A stretch of 64,000 bases of DNA from contig NZ_JBGCCU010000004.1 in NCBI RefSeq assembly GCF_041261445.1, positions 518,484 through 582,483 on the forward strand, in the 5' to 3' direction. Below, piece by piece: positions 1 to 8,929 of this stretch. The number at the start of each line of letters is the position of its first letter. Positions within the stretch are counted from its first letter, which is position 1. The translations under genes were made by a program, and so were the position numbers. Source of the stretch: Catenulispora sp. EB89. Its GTDB lineage: Bacteria > Actinomycetota > Actinomycetes > Streptomycetales > Catenulisporaceae. A model generated the notes under the pieces. It had not been told where the DNA came from and searched no databases. It saw only the letters and a list, made by a program, of their open reading frames with translations.

Positions 1-1198
<1,198 letters not shown>

Positions 1199-1332
1199 GA
1201 TGCGGTCAAGTCTATCGGGAGCGCGTGACTGCTCAGGTCACGACGGTGATCGCGGAATTCACGCGCCGCCGCGACGTCGGTCACAGGAACCGCTGCCGGA
1301 CGGGCCCAGCGATCAGTCGCGCGATCGACCCC

Positions 1333-1404
1333 GAGACAAGCCCCGAGGCGAGCCCTGAGGCAAGCCCCGAGACCAGCGCGAAGACCGGCCCCAAGGCCAG
1401 CGCA
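1333..1404. repeat. Six degenerate tandem copies of a 12-bp unit
   Basis: Six consecutive 12-bp units resemble GAGRCVAGCCCC (for example GAGACAAGCCCC, GAGGCGAGCCCT, GAGGCAAGCCCC, GAGACCAGCGCG). They lie between the guaA start and the amidase stop codon at 1408. The unit length is a multiple of three, but I see no supported gene across it, so I treat it as a small noncoding minisatellite. Confidence 0.6.
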
Positions 1405-1407
1405 GCA

Positions 1408-2793
1408 TCAGCCGCCCACCACCCCCACCGGCGCCGTCCGCGGCCACGGTCGCACCGCCTCGAGGTGCGCCGCGAGCCCCAGCAGCAGCGCCTCCCGACC
1501 GGGTCGCGCGACGAACTGCACGCCGATCGGCATCCCGCTGCTGTGCGTCCCGGCTGGGACGCTCATCGCCGGCCAGCCAGCCAGGTTCCACGGCGGGCAC
1601 AGCCCCGCATAAGAGGTGTTGGCGATCAGGTTGGCCAGCAGCCCACGCCGTCCCCACCGCAGGGCCGGGGGCGGCGGCCTGAGCAGCGTGGGGGTGAGCA
1701 CGATGTCGGCGTCGCCCAGGAAGCGCTCGGCTCCGGTGTCCCGCCACCGCCGCCGGGTCCGGGCCCCGGTCAGCCCGGCCTTCGCCAGCGTCCGGCCGGC
1801 CGACGCCATGCGCCGCGTGCGGCGCTCCAGGGCCCGCCGGTCGTACTCCTCGGCGTCCAACGCGGCGGCCGCGTACCAGGTCAGCACCGCACCGGGCCCG
1901 AGGAGGGCGGGATAGCGCGGCGCCTGGACGATCGTGTGCCCGGCTGATTCGAGCAACCCGGCCACACCTTCGACGGCGTCCTTGTGCTCCCGGTCGACGC
2001 GGTAGCCGACCGAGGGCGGCGCCGTGGAGACCGCGATCCTCAAGCCGGACGGCCGCGAATTCACGGCGTCGACGAGCTCGGGAGCGTCGGCCATCACCGA
2101 CAGCATCAGCGCCGCGTCCTCGACCGTCGTGGCCAGCGGACCGTTCTCCGACAGCCCCCACCACGAGTTCCGCCCGAGCTCCGACGGCACGGTCCCGTAA
2201 CCGGGCTTGAAGCCGAACAACCCGCAGCACGCCGCCGGCCCGCGGATCGAGCCCAGGCCGTCGTTCCCGTGCGCGATCGGCACCAGCCCGGCGGCCACCG
2301 CCGCGGCCGCGCCGCCGGACGAGCCGCCCGGCGTCCGCGTCAGGTCCCAGGGATTGCGCGCCATCCCCAGCGCGCTGTCGGTCATCGCGACCAGCGACAG
2401 TTCCGGGGTGTGAGTGAGGCCGACCACGATCGCGCCGGCGGCCCGCAACCGCGCCACCACCGGGTGGTCCTCGGGCTGCGGCGGCCGGTCCGCGGTCGCC
2501 GCGGTGCCGTTGCGGCACTGCTCGTCGGCGACCGGCACGTTGTCCTTCACCGCGATCGGCACACCGGCCAGCGGCAGCTCCGCCAGATCGGGCCGGCCGG
2601 CCAGCTCGTCGGCCTCGGCCAGCGCCGCGTCCTGCCGGACCTTGCGGAACGCCCCGATCCGGGGGTCCGCGGCGGCTATGCGGTCCAGGGCCTCCTGGAC
2701 GGCGCCGCGCACACTGCTCTTTCCTTGACGGACGGCCGCCGCTATCTCGGCGGCCGTCCGCGGCTCCACGCCGCTTCCGGTCCAGCCAGCCAT
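1408..2793 (-). CDS. Amidase-signature family hydrolase
   Basis: Hydrolyses a carboxylic amide; the substrate cannot be told from sequence. The amidase-signature catalytic triad is visible: Lys83 in IAVKDNV, the cis-Ser in GGSSGG (residues 156-161), and the nucleophile Ser182 in GNDGLGSIRGPAA. The 461-residue length is normal for the family. The start at 2791-2793 gives MAGWTGSGVEPRTAAEI, with a short purine stretch (CAGGG) just before it. It is not accompanied by gatB or gatC genes, so it is unlikely to be the aminoacyl-tRNA amidotransferase subunit GatA. No operon partner is obvious. Confidence 0.88.
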   Translation of the reverse strand: MAGWTGSGVEPRTAAEIAAAVRQGKSSVRGAVQEALDRIAAADPRIGAFRKVRQDAALAEADELAGRPDLAELPLAGVPIAVKDNVPVADEQCRNGTAATADRPPQPEDHPVVARLRAAGAIVVGLTHTPELSLVAMTDSALGMARNPWDLTRTPGGSSGGAAAAVAAGLVPIAHGNDGLGSIRGPAACCGLFGFKPGYGTVPSELGRNSWWGLSENGPLATTVEDAALMLSVMADAPELVDAVNSRPSGLRIAVSTAPPSVGYRVDREHKDAVEGVAGLLESAGHTIVQAPRYPALLGPGAVLTWYAAAALDAEEYDRRALERRTRRMASAGRTLAKAGLTGARTRRRWRDTGAERFLGDADIVLTPTLLRPPPPALRWGRRGLLANLIANTSYAGLCPPWNLAGWPAMSVPAGTHSSGMPIGVQFVARPGREALLLGLAAHLEAVRPWPRTAPVGVVGG

Positions 2794-2889
2794 CCCTGCA
2801 TCATCGCGCCGTCAAGGTGCGAGGCCAAGGGGGCAGGCGTCGGAGTCCGGAAGCGGGTACCACTATCTATCGCGCAGCTCCCGCCGGCC

Positions 2890-3129
2890 TCAGCCGAGCA
2901 GGTCGTCGAACTCGCCGTCCTTGATCCCGTTGATCATGGCCTCGATCTCGGCCCGGGTGTACAGCAGGGCCGGGCCGTGCGGGTCGCGCGAGTTGCGCAT
3001 CGCCACGGAACCGTCCCCGAGCCCTGCGAACTCCACGCAGTTGCCCTGCGAGTTGGAGTAGCTGCTCTTGCGCCACGCGGCGGCGACCTTGGTGGCCGGC
3101 ATGCCGTTGTAGACCTCGAACTCGCTCAT
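2890..3129 (-). CDS. DUF397 domain protein
   Basis: Small 79-residue protein of the DUF397 family, shown by WRKSSYSNSQGNCVEFA in the first half and the DPHGPALLYTRAE segment in the second half. In streptomycetes these proteins usually sit beside a helix-turn-helix/DUF5753 regulator and often an RsbW-like ATPase; both are here (3582-4160 and 4463-5359). Such pairs act in developmental or antibiotic control (WhiJ/BldB-type systems), probably as modulators of the DNA-binding partner. I chose the ATG at 3127-3129 because AAGGGGAA lies upstream at good spacing; a longer reading frame to 3213 lacks this signal. The specific target is unknown. Confidence 0.88.
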   Translation of the reverse strand: MSEFEVYNGMPATKVAAAWRKSSYSNSQGNCVEFAGLGDGSVAMRNSRDPHGPALLYTRAEIEAMINGIKDGEFDDLLG

Positions 3130-3581
3130 TGTCGTTTTCCCCTTACATGTACGGTGGGAAGGGTTGATCCACTGCACGTGCATCCGCGCTGGAATCAGCA
3201 TTCGCCGATGCATGGCAGTAAACGGATGCTAGCGGTCTTGCTGGCGCACGCGCAGAGGTTTCGAGTGTGAAACGTTCAAAGAGCGGGTAAAGGTTCTCCC
3301 CGCAGGTTCAAGGCATGCGTTCGCCGCGGCTTCGATACCAGATCGATATACATTCGAGCCCTGTGATCGCCAACCAATTCGACCGTGTGCCGGCCGTGAC
3401 CGGGTGCGGACCGTTCGTTAGGGCGAACACGGAAAGCGGTTACTGCGTCACAGCTCCCGCGGTCGGTCGACGACAGAGGAGCGACGAGGCCGTCAAGCCG
3501 ATGGGAATCCCTGACTGAAACAGTGGATGAAGCCCCGTATGAACCCCTGGACGGAACCGGGCGGAAACGCCGGGTTCACCT
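3130..3581. other. Intergenic region with DUF397 promoter area
   Basis: About 450 bp without a convincing gene between the DUF397 start and the ATPase stop. It holds one copy of the TGCACGTGCATCCGC element (3173-3187), about 45 bp upstream of the DUF397 start, and is less GC-rich than its flanks. A 67-codon frame at 3315-3518 on the plus strand has no recognisable domain and I do not call it. Confidence 0.5.
3173..3187 (+). promoter_or_regulatory. Candidate operator, palindromic core TGCACGTGCA
   Basis: TGCACGTGCATCCGC contains a perfect 10-bp palindrome and lies upstream of the DUF397 gene. The same 15 bp occurs in inverted orientation at 4231-4245. Two identical 15-mers so close together, each near a start in a regulator cluster, suggest a shared binding site, possibly for the DUF5753 regulator. 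That assignment is inference. Confidence 0.45.
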
Positions 3582-4160
3582 TCAACAGGCGAGTTCGAAA
3601 AGCGCCCAAACGACTTTCCCGGACGGCTCGGCCGCGCCGGGCGCACGGAAACGGCGCCAGCCCCAGTCGTCGGCCAGCGCCTCCACGAGATACATCCCCC
3701 GCCCCGACTCGTCCAGGCCCCATAACCCGTCGGCCGCCCGGGCCGGCGTCGGTGCCACCGGCGAGGCGGCCGAGGGATCGGCGACGGCGAAGAGCACCCG
3801 CTCCACGCCGGCCTCGCCGGCCCCGGTGTCACAGGGTTCGTGGACCAGACACAGCGATATCAGATCGGACTCGTCCCGCACCCGGTCCGGCAGCACCGCT
3901 TCATAGGCGTGCAGGAGCGCGTTTGTCACGAGTTCGGAGACCACGATGCCCAGATTCTCCAGCAGTGTGGCGAATCTCTCAGGTTGTCCGCGCCAGTCCT
4001 CGGCGACGTCCCGCACGAACCGCCGGGCCGCCGAGACCGATTCGGCGCGCGCCGGGAGCACGCAATGCCGCGTCGACACGCTGCGCCCCACGGCCTGGTA
4101 CCCGATGCAGACCGGCAGGTCGGCATGGAGCAGGGAGTAGGCGTAACCAGACGCGACCAT
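3582..4160 (-). CDS. RsbW-like anti-sigma/serine kinase ATPase
   Basis: A 192-residue protein of the GHKL ATPase fold (HATPase_c_2, RsbW/SpoIIAB type). The N box is ELVTNALLHAYE in the middle, the G1 region VADPSAAS follows, and the G2-like GRGMYLVEALADDWGW is near the C-terminus. Proteins like this bind or phosphorylate anti-anti-sigma factors, or partner DUF397/DUF5753 regulators in streptomycetes. I chose the ATG at 4158-4160 because GGGAG sits just upstream; an in-frame start at 4202 has a poorly spaced signal. The cluster context (DUF397 downstream on the same strand, DUF5753 regulator divergent) supports a role in signalling rather than metabolism. The partner sigma factor is not in the window. 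Confidence 0.82.
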   Translation of the reverse strand: MVASGYAYSLLHADLPVCIGYQAVGRSVSTRHCVLPARAESVSAARRFVRDVAEDWRGQPERFATLLENLGIVVSELVTNALLHAYEAVLPDRVRDESDLISLCLVHEPCDTGAGEAGVERVLFAVADPSAASPVAPTPARAADGLWGLDESGRGMYLVEALADDWGWRRFRAPGAAEPSGKVVWALFELAC

Positions 4161-4462
4161 CGGGTCTCCCGTCAGGTGCCGGCCGCTGTGGCGGCGGCAC
4201 ATGCAATCGCAGAGTTTTCCTATGCATAAGGCGGATGCACGTGCATGCTACAGCGTAGACGGCGCGCGCAGGGTCTCGGATGGGCAAAGACTTTGCCTAA
4301 ATGATTCAGGGCCCTGTGGCACGCTGCCGGGTGTCCCGACCGACCGGACCACCTAGGCTTGCGGTGTTCACAAGCGGACGCCCGAGTGGCACAATCGGCA
4401 GCTGATCCACCGCCCGGCACCTGCGATTTACGGGGTCGGGCCTCAGATGGAGCGAGGAAGCA
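4161..4462. other. Divergent promoter region of ATPase and DUF5753 regulator
   Basis: About 300 bp between divergent starts. It contains the second copy of the 15-bp element and further ATGCAT-like words (for example TATGCAT near 4221). Near its right end GAGGAAG precedes the regulator ATG at 4463. No coding sequence is supported here. Confidence 0.5.
4231..4245 (-). promoter_or_regulatory. Second, inverted copy of candidate operator
   Basis: GCGGATGCACGTGCA is the exact reverse complement of the element at 3173-3187. Including the next base, ATGCACGTGCAT (4235-4246) is a perfect 12-bp palindrome. It lies about 75 bp upstream of the ATPase start and about 220 bp upstream of the regulator start. 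Confidence 0.45.
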
Positions 4463-5359
4463 ATGAGTGGGCCCCACACCGCTGATCCCGAGTCCGAGCC
4501 GCCGCGCTCGGGCGGCGCGACGGTGCGCCGGATCATGCTCGGCTCGCAACTGCGGCGGCTGCGCGAGGCCGCGGCGATCACCCGGGAGACCGCGGGCTGG
4601 GAGATCCGCTCGTCCGAGTCCAAGATCAGCCGCCTGGAACTGGGCCGCGTGGGCTTCAAGATGCGCGACGTGGAGGATCTGCTGACGCTCTACGGCGTCA
4701 CCGACCCCGGCGCCCGCGAACCGTTCCTGTCGATGGCCAAGGCCGCGAACGCGACCACCTGGTGGCACGGCTACCACGACGTCCTGCCGAGCTGGTTCGC
4801 CGGCTACATCGGCCTGGAGGAGTCGGCCTCGCTGATCCGCACCTACGAGGTGCAGTACATACCGGGCCTGCTTCAGACCCCCGACTACATGCGCGCGGTG
4901 ATGGCCGGCCGCGGCGGCGGCGTCTACGACAGCGACTCCGAGCGCCGCGTCCAGGTCCGGCTGGAGCGCCAGAACGTGCTGCTGCGCGAGCAGGAGGCGC
5001 CGCGGCTGTGGGCCGTGGTCGACGAGGCCGCGCTGCGCCGTCCGGTCGGCAGCCCGGAGATCATGCGCCAGCAGTTGTCCCACCTGCTGGAGATGATGGA
5101 GCGGCCGAACGTCACGGTGCAGGTCCTGCCCTTCCAGTCCGGCGCGCACGCCGCCGAGGCCGGAGCGTTCACGATCCTGCGCTTCGCCGAGCCGGACCTG
5201 CCGGACGTGGTCTACCTGGAGCACCTGGCCGGCGCCCTCTACCTGGACAAACGCGATGACGTCGACGTTTACCTGCAGGTCATCGAGCGCATCAGCGTCA
5301 CCGCGCTGACCCCGGCCCTCACCGCCGAGGCCCTGGCCAAGCTGATCAAGGACTTCTAG
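4463..5359 (+). CDS. XRE-type regulator with DUF5753 domain
   Basis: A 298-residue DNA-binding protein. A Cro/C1-type helix-turn-helix occupies about residues 24-85 (LGSQLRRLREAAAITRE, then the SSESKISRLELGR recognition region). The DUF5753 domain fills the rest, with EVQYIPGLLQTPDYMRA, RQNVLLREQEAPRLWAVVDEAALRR and VTVQVLPF as hallmarks. GAGGAAG lies five bases before the ATG. The family typically works with a neighbouring DUF397 protein and an RsbW-like ATPase, both present here. It probably controls this cluster, and the palindromic elements are candidate sites. The physiological role cannot be deduced. Confidence 0.92.
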   Translation: MSGPHTADPESEPPRSGGATVRRIMLGSQLRRLREAAAITRETAGWEIRSSESKISRLELGRVGFKMRDVEDLLTLYGVTDPGAREPFLSMAKAANATTWWHGYHDVLPSWFAGYIGLEESASLIRTYEVQYIPGLLQTPDYMRAVMAGRGGGVYDSDSERRVQVRLERQNVLLREQEAPRLWAVVDEAALRRPVGSPEIMRQQLSHLLEMMERPNVTVQVLPFQSGAHAAEAGAFTILRFAEPDLPDVVYLEHLAGALYLDKRDDVDVYLQVIERISVTALTPALTAEALAKLIKDF

Positions 5360-5432
5360 AAGGCCGAAGGCTTCTTAAGGTTCTTAATCTGGTATCTGTA
5401 CTCGAACATCCAAAACGGATACGTTCGTAGCC

Positions 5433-8030
5433 ATGCCTGACAGGGGAGACGAACGGGGGCGTGGCGGTACACGGACGCTGGTGACCGGCATTCTGGCCGG
5501 CACCGAATGGCTCCCCGCCACCAACCCGCAGGAGGCGACTCAGACCGCGCGCGAGGCCCGGGACCTGGCCGTCCGGCTGCGGCCGGTGCTGTCCAAGCTG
5601 GCGCAGGCCCCCCGCGGCGGACGCCGCCGCGATCTGGAGTGGCTGCCGGCGGTCGAGCAGCTGGCGGTGGACGCGCAGTACTTCGCCTCGTGGTGGCTGC
5701 CGAGGCTGGAGGGCAAGTCGGCGCAGTCCTGGCCTTCCTGGTCCGCCGACGGCTACGCGGACTGGGTGAAGCGGCTGGACGCGCAACGCCTGCGCACCCT
5801 GGAGATGGTCGAGGGCACGGCCCCGGTGACCCGCATCGCCTCGGTCACGCAGCTGCGGCGCGGCAAGGGCGCGGCGCCCGAAGCGGAGGCGGAGGCCGAG
5901 GTCGCGCAGCCGCCGGCGCCGAGCGTCGAAGAGCCCGCAGCGCCCCAGTCCCCCGCGCGGCACGCCAGGGACGACTCCCAGCAGACCGAACGCCTCGACG
6001 AGGAACACACGGCCCGGATCACGCCGCTGCGCGGGCCCGGTGCGGCCTTGATGGACGCGGCGCTGATGGACGTGGCCGGCGCCTCCGGATCCCTGGACGC
6101 GCCGAGTACCCACGACGCTCCCGGCATGCGCGTCGAGGAGCCCGAGCCGAGCCTGTCGGCGGACGAGACGCACATCGCGAAGGCGACGCCGATTCCGGCC
6201 GACGGCGGCAAGCGCGCGGGAGCCGGTGCCGCCGCGGGTGTTGCCGGTATCGCAGGTGCGGGTGTCGCCGGTGCCGGTGCCGGTGCCGCAGGTGCCGGAG
6301 TTACCAGCACCGAGGGCTTCACGGAGTCGACAGCTCCGCCGACGTCCAAGCCCGTCGCTCCCGTCGCCCCGGTCTCCCCCGTCAGCCCGGTCAGCCCAAC
6401 CAGCCCGGTCGCGGACGTGCCGGCCGCCGGCGTGCGCGACGAGCTCCCGCCGGTGCCGCGGACGCCGCCGAATCAGGGTCCTGGCACCGGTTCGATCACC
6501 GTCACGGTCTCGGAGGACCCCGACACCACGCGCATCCAGCGGCCGCCGGTCGACAGCACGCCGCTCGGCTTCGACGACATCGCCTCGGCCGCCTCCGAGG
6601 CGGCCCTGCCGCGCGTCCCCCGGACGCCGCCGAACCAGGGCCCGGTCGACGCCGACACGAAGGCCGACACGAAGGCAGGCACCAAAGCAGGCGCCGGACC
6701 CGACACCGGAATCGGCGCGGACATCCTGCAAATACCCCGCACGCCGCCGAACAGCGGTCCGGCGGAGGCCGACCGCCCGCGCGGCCCCCGGGCCCCGGTC
6801 GTCAGCCTGGTCGGCGACGCGGAGCCGCCTCGCGTACCCCGCACACCGCCGAACCCGGGGCCGGCCAGCGGAACTCGCGCCGCCGAGAGCGACGCGGACT
6901 CGACGCACGTCTCGCTGGCCCCGGCCGGTCCGGCGGCGCTCGGGACCGGCGCCGAAGAGCTGACGCGGCCTCTGTTCCGTCCCGATCCGCCGGCTCCGAA
7001 GCCGGCTCCGAAATCGGGCCCGGGGTTGGGATCAGGATCCGGATCGGGGTCAGCACCGGGCCGGGCGTCGGGATCGGAATCGAGCCGGGGTTCGGGCGCT
7101 GCCGTCCCGGCCGCGGCCGCCCTGGCCGGCGCCGCCATGGGAGCCGCCGCGATCGGCTCCGGTCGCTCCGGCGGGCCTGGCGGGCCGGGTGGCCCCGGCG
7201 GACCGAGCGGGCCCGTCGGCTCCGGCCGATCCGGTGACTCCGGCGCGTTCGGCGACACCGGCCGCGACGAGTTCGAGAACTTCCAGCCCGGCAGCGACCT
7301 GCCCCCGCCGGTGTTCCCGATGACGGAGCCGATCGAACCGGTCGATCGCGGCCGCATCGTGCGGTACGCGCTGGCGGCTGTGGTGGCCGCAGCGGCCTGC
7401 GTGGTGGTCTTCGTGGCGGCCACCCACAAGAGCCCCGCCACCAAGAACGTGTCCGCGCCGCCGGTGACCAGTTCCAGCTCCACCGCCGCCAGCAGCAGCG
7501 ACTCGTCGAGTTCCGCGATCCCCGGCGCGGTGACGGCGCCGACCGCGACCGGCACCCCCGCGCCGTCCTCGACCTCCAAGCCGGCGCCGCCAAAGTCGAG
7601 CCCGCCGCCGAGCACGGCGCCGAAGACCACCGCGCCCGCCTCGCACAGTTCGGCCGCGCCTCCGCCGCCGCCGCAGACCACGACGCACCAGGCGCCGCCG
7701 CCGGTCGAGGGCGGTGTCAGCGCCCTGAGCGTCTCGTCGCTGACCCCGGACCAGACCGGCAGCTACAACTACACCGCGCATGTGCACGTGACCACGAACG
7801 GGACCGGACCGGTGACGGTCACGGTGACCTTCGCCGGGACCGCGTCGCAGGGCTCGCCGGGGTCGATCGGGGCGCAGAGCCAGTCATTCAACCTTTCGGG
7901 AAAAACGTCTTACGATATCGCTCCGCAATTGGATGTGCACGGCATGTGTCCGTCGTCCCCTTATATCGACGCGGTCGCCAGCGCGTCGGGAGCCGGCTCC
8001 TCGGCGGCCTACGCCAGTTCGCCCTGCTGA
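5433..8030 (+). CDS. Large proline/alanine-rich single-pass membrane protein with PRTPPNxGP repeats
   Basis: An 865-residue protein of unknown function. Residues 1-140 form a compact, tryptophan-containing N-terminal domain (GILAGTEWLPATNPQEA, SWWLPRLEGKSAQSWPSW). A long disordered region follows, rich in Pro, Ala, Gly and Asp, holding four copies of a PRTPPNxGP motif near residues 340, 395, 436 and 468. A single transmembrane helix (IVRYALAAVVAAAACVVVFVA) lies near residues 640-665, followed by a Ser/Thr/Pro-rich stalk and a C-terminal domain of about 100 residues ending in Cys. The order suggests a cytosolic N-terminus and an external C-terminal beta-type domain. The start lacks a good ribosome-binding site, but no better start is near. 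The repeats could bind SH3-like or WW-like partners; that is speculation. Confidence 0.75.
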   Translation: MPDRGDERGRGGTRTLVTGILAGTEWLPATNPQEATQTAREARDLAVRLRPVLSKLAQAPRGGRRRDLEWLPAVEQLAVDAQYFASWWLPRLEGKSAQSWPSWSADGYADWVKRLDAQRLRTLEMVEGTAPVTRIASVTQLRRGKGAAPEAEAEAEVAQPPAPSVEEPAAPQSPARHARDDSQQTERLDEEHTARITPLRGPGAALMDAALMDVAGASGSLDAPSTHDAPGMRVEEPEPSLSADETHIAKATPIPADGGKRAGAGAAAGVAGIAGAGVAGAGAGAAGAGVTSTEGFTESTAPPTSKPVAPVAPVSPVSPVSPTSPVADVPAAGVRDELPPVPRTPPNQGPGTGSITVTVSEDPDTTRIQRPPVDSTPLGFDDIASAASEAALPRVPRTPPNQGPVDADTKADTKAGTKAGAGPDTGIGADILQIPRTPPNSGPAEADRPRGPRAPVVSLVGDAEPPRVPRTPPNPGPASGTRAAESDADSTHVSLAPAGPAALGTGAEELTRPLFRPDPPAPKPAPKSGPGLGSGSGSGSAPGRASGSESSRGSGAAVPAAAALAGAAMGAAAIGSGRSGGPGGPGGPGGPSGPVGSGRSGDSGAFGDTGRDEFENFQPGSDLPPPVFPMTEPIEPVDRGRIVRYALAAVVAAAACVVVFVAATHKSPATKNVSAPPVTSSSSTAASSSDSSSSAIPGAVTAPTATGTPAPSSTSKPAPPKSSPPPSTAPKTTAPASHSSAAPPPPPQTTTHQAPPPVEGGVSALSVSSLTPDQTGSYNYTAHVHVTTNGTGPVTVTVTFAGTASQGSPGSIGAQSQSFNLSGKTSYDIAPQLDVHGMCPSSPYIDAVASASGAGSSAAYASSPC

Positions 8031-8401
8031 AATAGGGCCGTTATGGGAGAACCCCTACCGCGCTTTCAAGCGCCACCCTATAGTTCAGTGCATGGGCCAG
8101 GATGGGGGGATTGGCCTGCCGACCTTTGTGTCGGAGTTGGCCGATCAAAATGCCGGGGCTGGCGTGTGGTTTCAACCGTGCGCGCCGACGCCTTCTGCGC
8201 GCACGGGGTCGGACGGAGTCGCTGACGCGGCCCGCCCGATGATCGCTGACACCACAATCTCCCTCTGGACCACGCCCCACGCCGCTCGCACGCACCACGC
8301 GGACGGTGAACACCGACGCCTCCCCACGCCGTGGCCGGCGAACCGGCAGGCCGCACGCAAGGAGCGTCAGTAACAACCATCACAACAGGGGGGAACCACC
8401 A
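8031..8401. other. Intergenic region with two hairpins
   Basis: About 370 bp between the large membrane-protein gene and the orphan LuxR-type gene, with no supported gene. It contains GCGCTTTCAAGCGC (8060-8073) and a stronger 10-bp stem at 8176-8206. The downstream end carries the AGGGGGG ribosome-binding site of the LuxR-type gene. Confidence 0.5.
8176..8206. terminator. 10-bp perfect stem-loop, possible terminator or leader hairpin
   Basis: CCGTGCGCGC (8176-8185) and GCGCGCACGG (8197-8206) form a perfect 10-bp stem with an 11-nt loop. No U-tract follows, as is common for actinobacterial terminators. It could end transcription of the upstream gene or sit in the leader of the downstream LuxR-type gene. 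Confidence 0.4.
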
Positions 8402-8641
8402 ATGAGCACCACAACCGTCAGCACCCAGCGGCCCGCCTCGCTCGACCGCCTCACGGCGCGCGAGATGGAGATCGCCCGGCTCGTCCGGGACGGACGCACC
8501 AACCGCCAGATCGCCCGCGCCCTCGGCCTGTCCACCAAGACGGTCGAGGCGCACCTGTCGCGCATCTTCGCCAAGCTGTCGATCCCGTCCCGGACGGTCC
8601 TCGCGGTGCTGGTGACGACCGGCGAGCGCGCGGCGGCCTGA
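8402..8641 (+). CDS. Stand-alone LuxR-type helix-turn-helix protein
   Basis: A 79-residue protein that is almost entirely a LuxR/GerE DNA-binding domain: LTAREMEIARLVRDGRTNRQ, then IARALGLSTKTVEAHLSRIF as the recognition helix region, then KLSIPSRTVLAVLV. It lacks any receiver or ligand-binding domain, so it is either constitutively active, dimerises with a partner, or is controlled at expression level. The ATG at 8402 is favoured by AGGGGGG seven bases upstream; the frame extends to 8306 without such a signal. It has no operon partner. BldM- or GerE-like small regulators are a precedent for LuxR domains acting alone. Confidence 0.85.
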   Translation: MSTTTVSTQRPASLDRLTAREMEIARLVRDGRTNRQIARALGLSTKTVEAHLSRIFAKLSIPSRTVLAVLVTTGERAAA

Positions 8642-8929
8642 CCGGCCCGGGCGCGCTGACCGCGCCGAGCCGTTCCGGCGGCTCGCGCGGTCGATGAAGT
8701 GAAGTGGAGACGCCTTCTGGCACGGTGCGCGAAGGTAGGGTTCGCGCACCGCGCTGGGAGTCGCGCTTCAGGGGGCTGACGGCGATCGTGCGGGAACGCC
8801 GACAGGTATCGCGAGGTATCGACCGGCTGTCGACGGGTTCGGTCCGACACGGCCGGGCCGTCGGTCACCGTCCGGGCTCTGTCAGGCCCCGCTTCCCTTT
8901 CCCAAGTCTCCATCCACAGCGATCCGCGA

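Noticed and set aside
5353..5375. CTTCTAGAAG and an imperfect AGAAGGCC/GGCTTCT hairpin after the DUF5753 gene
   Set aside because: The stem has a bulge and is short; it may be a weak terminator but is not distinct enough to call.
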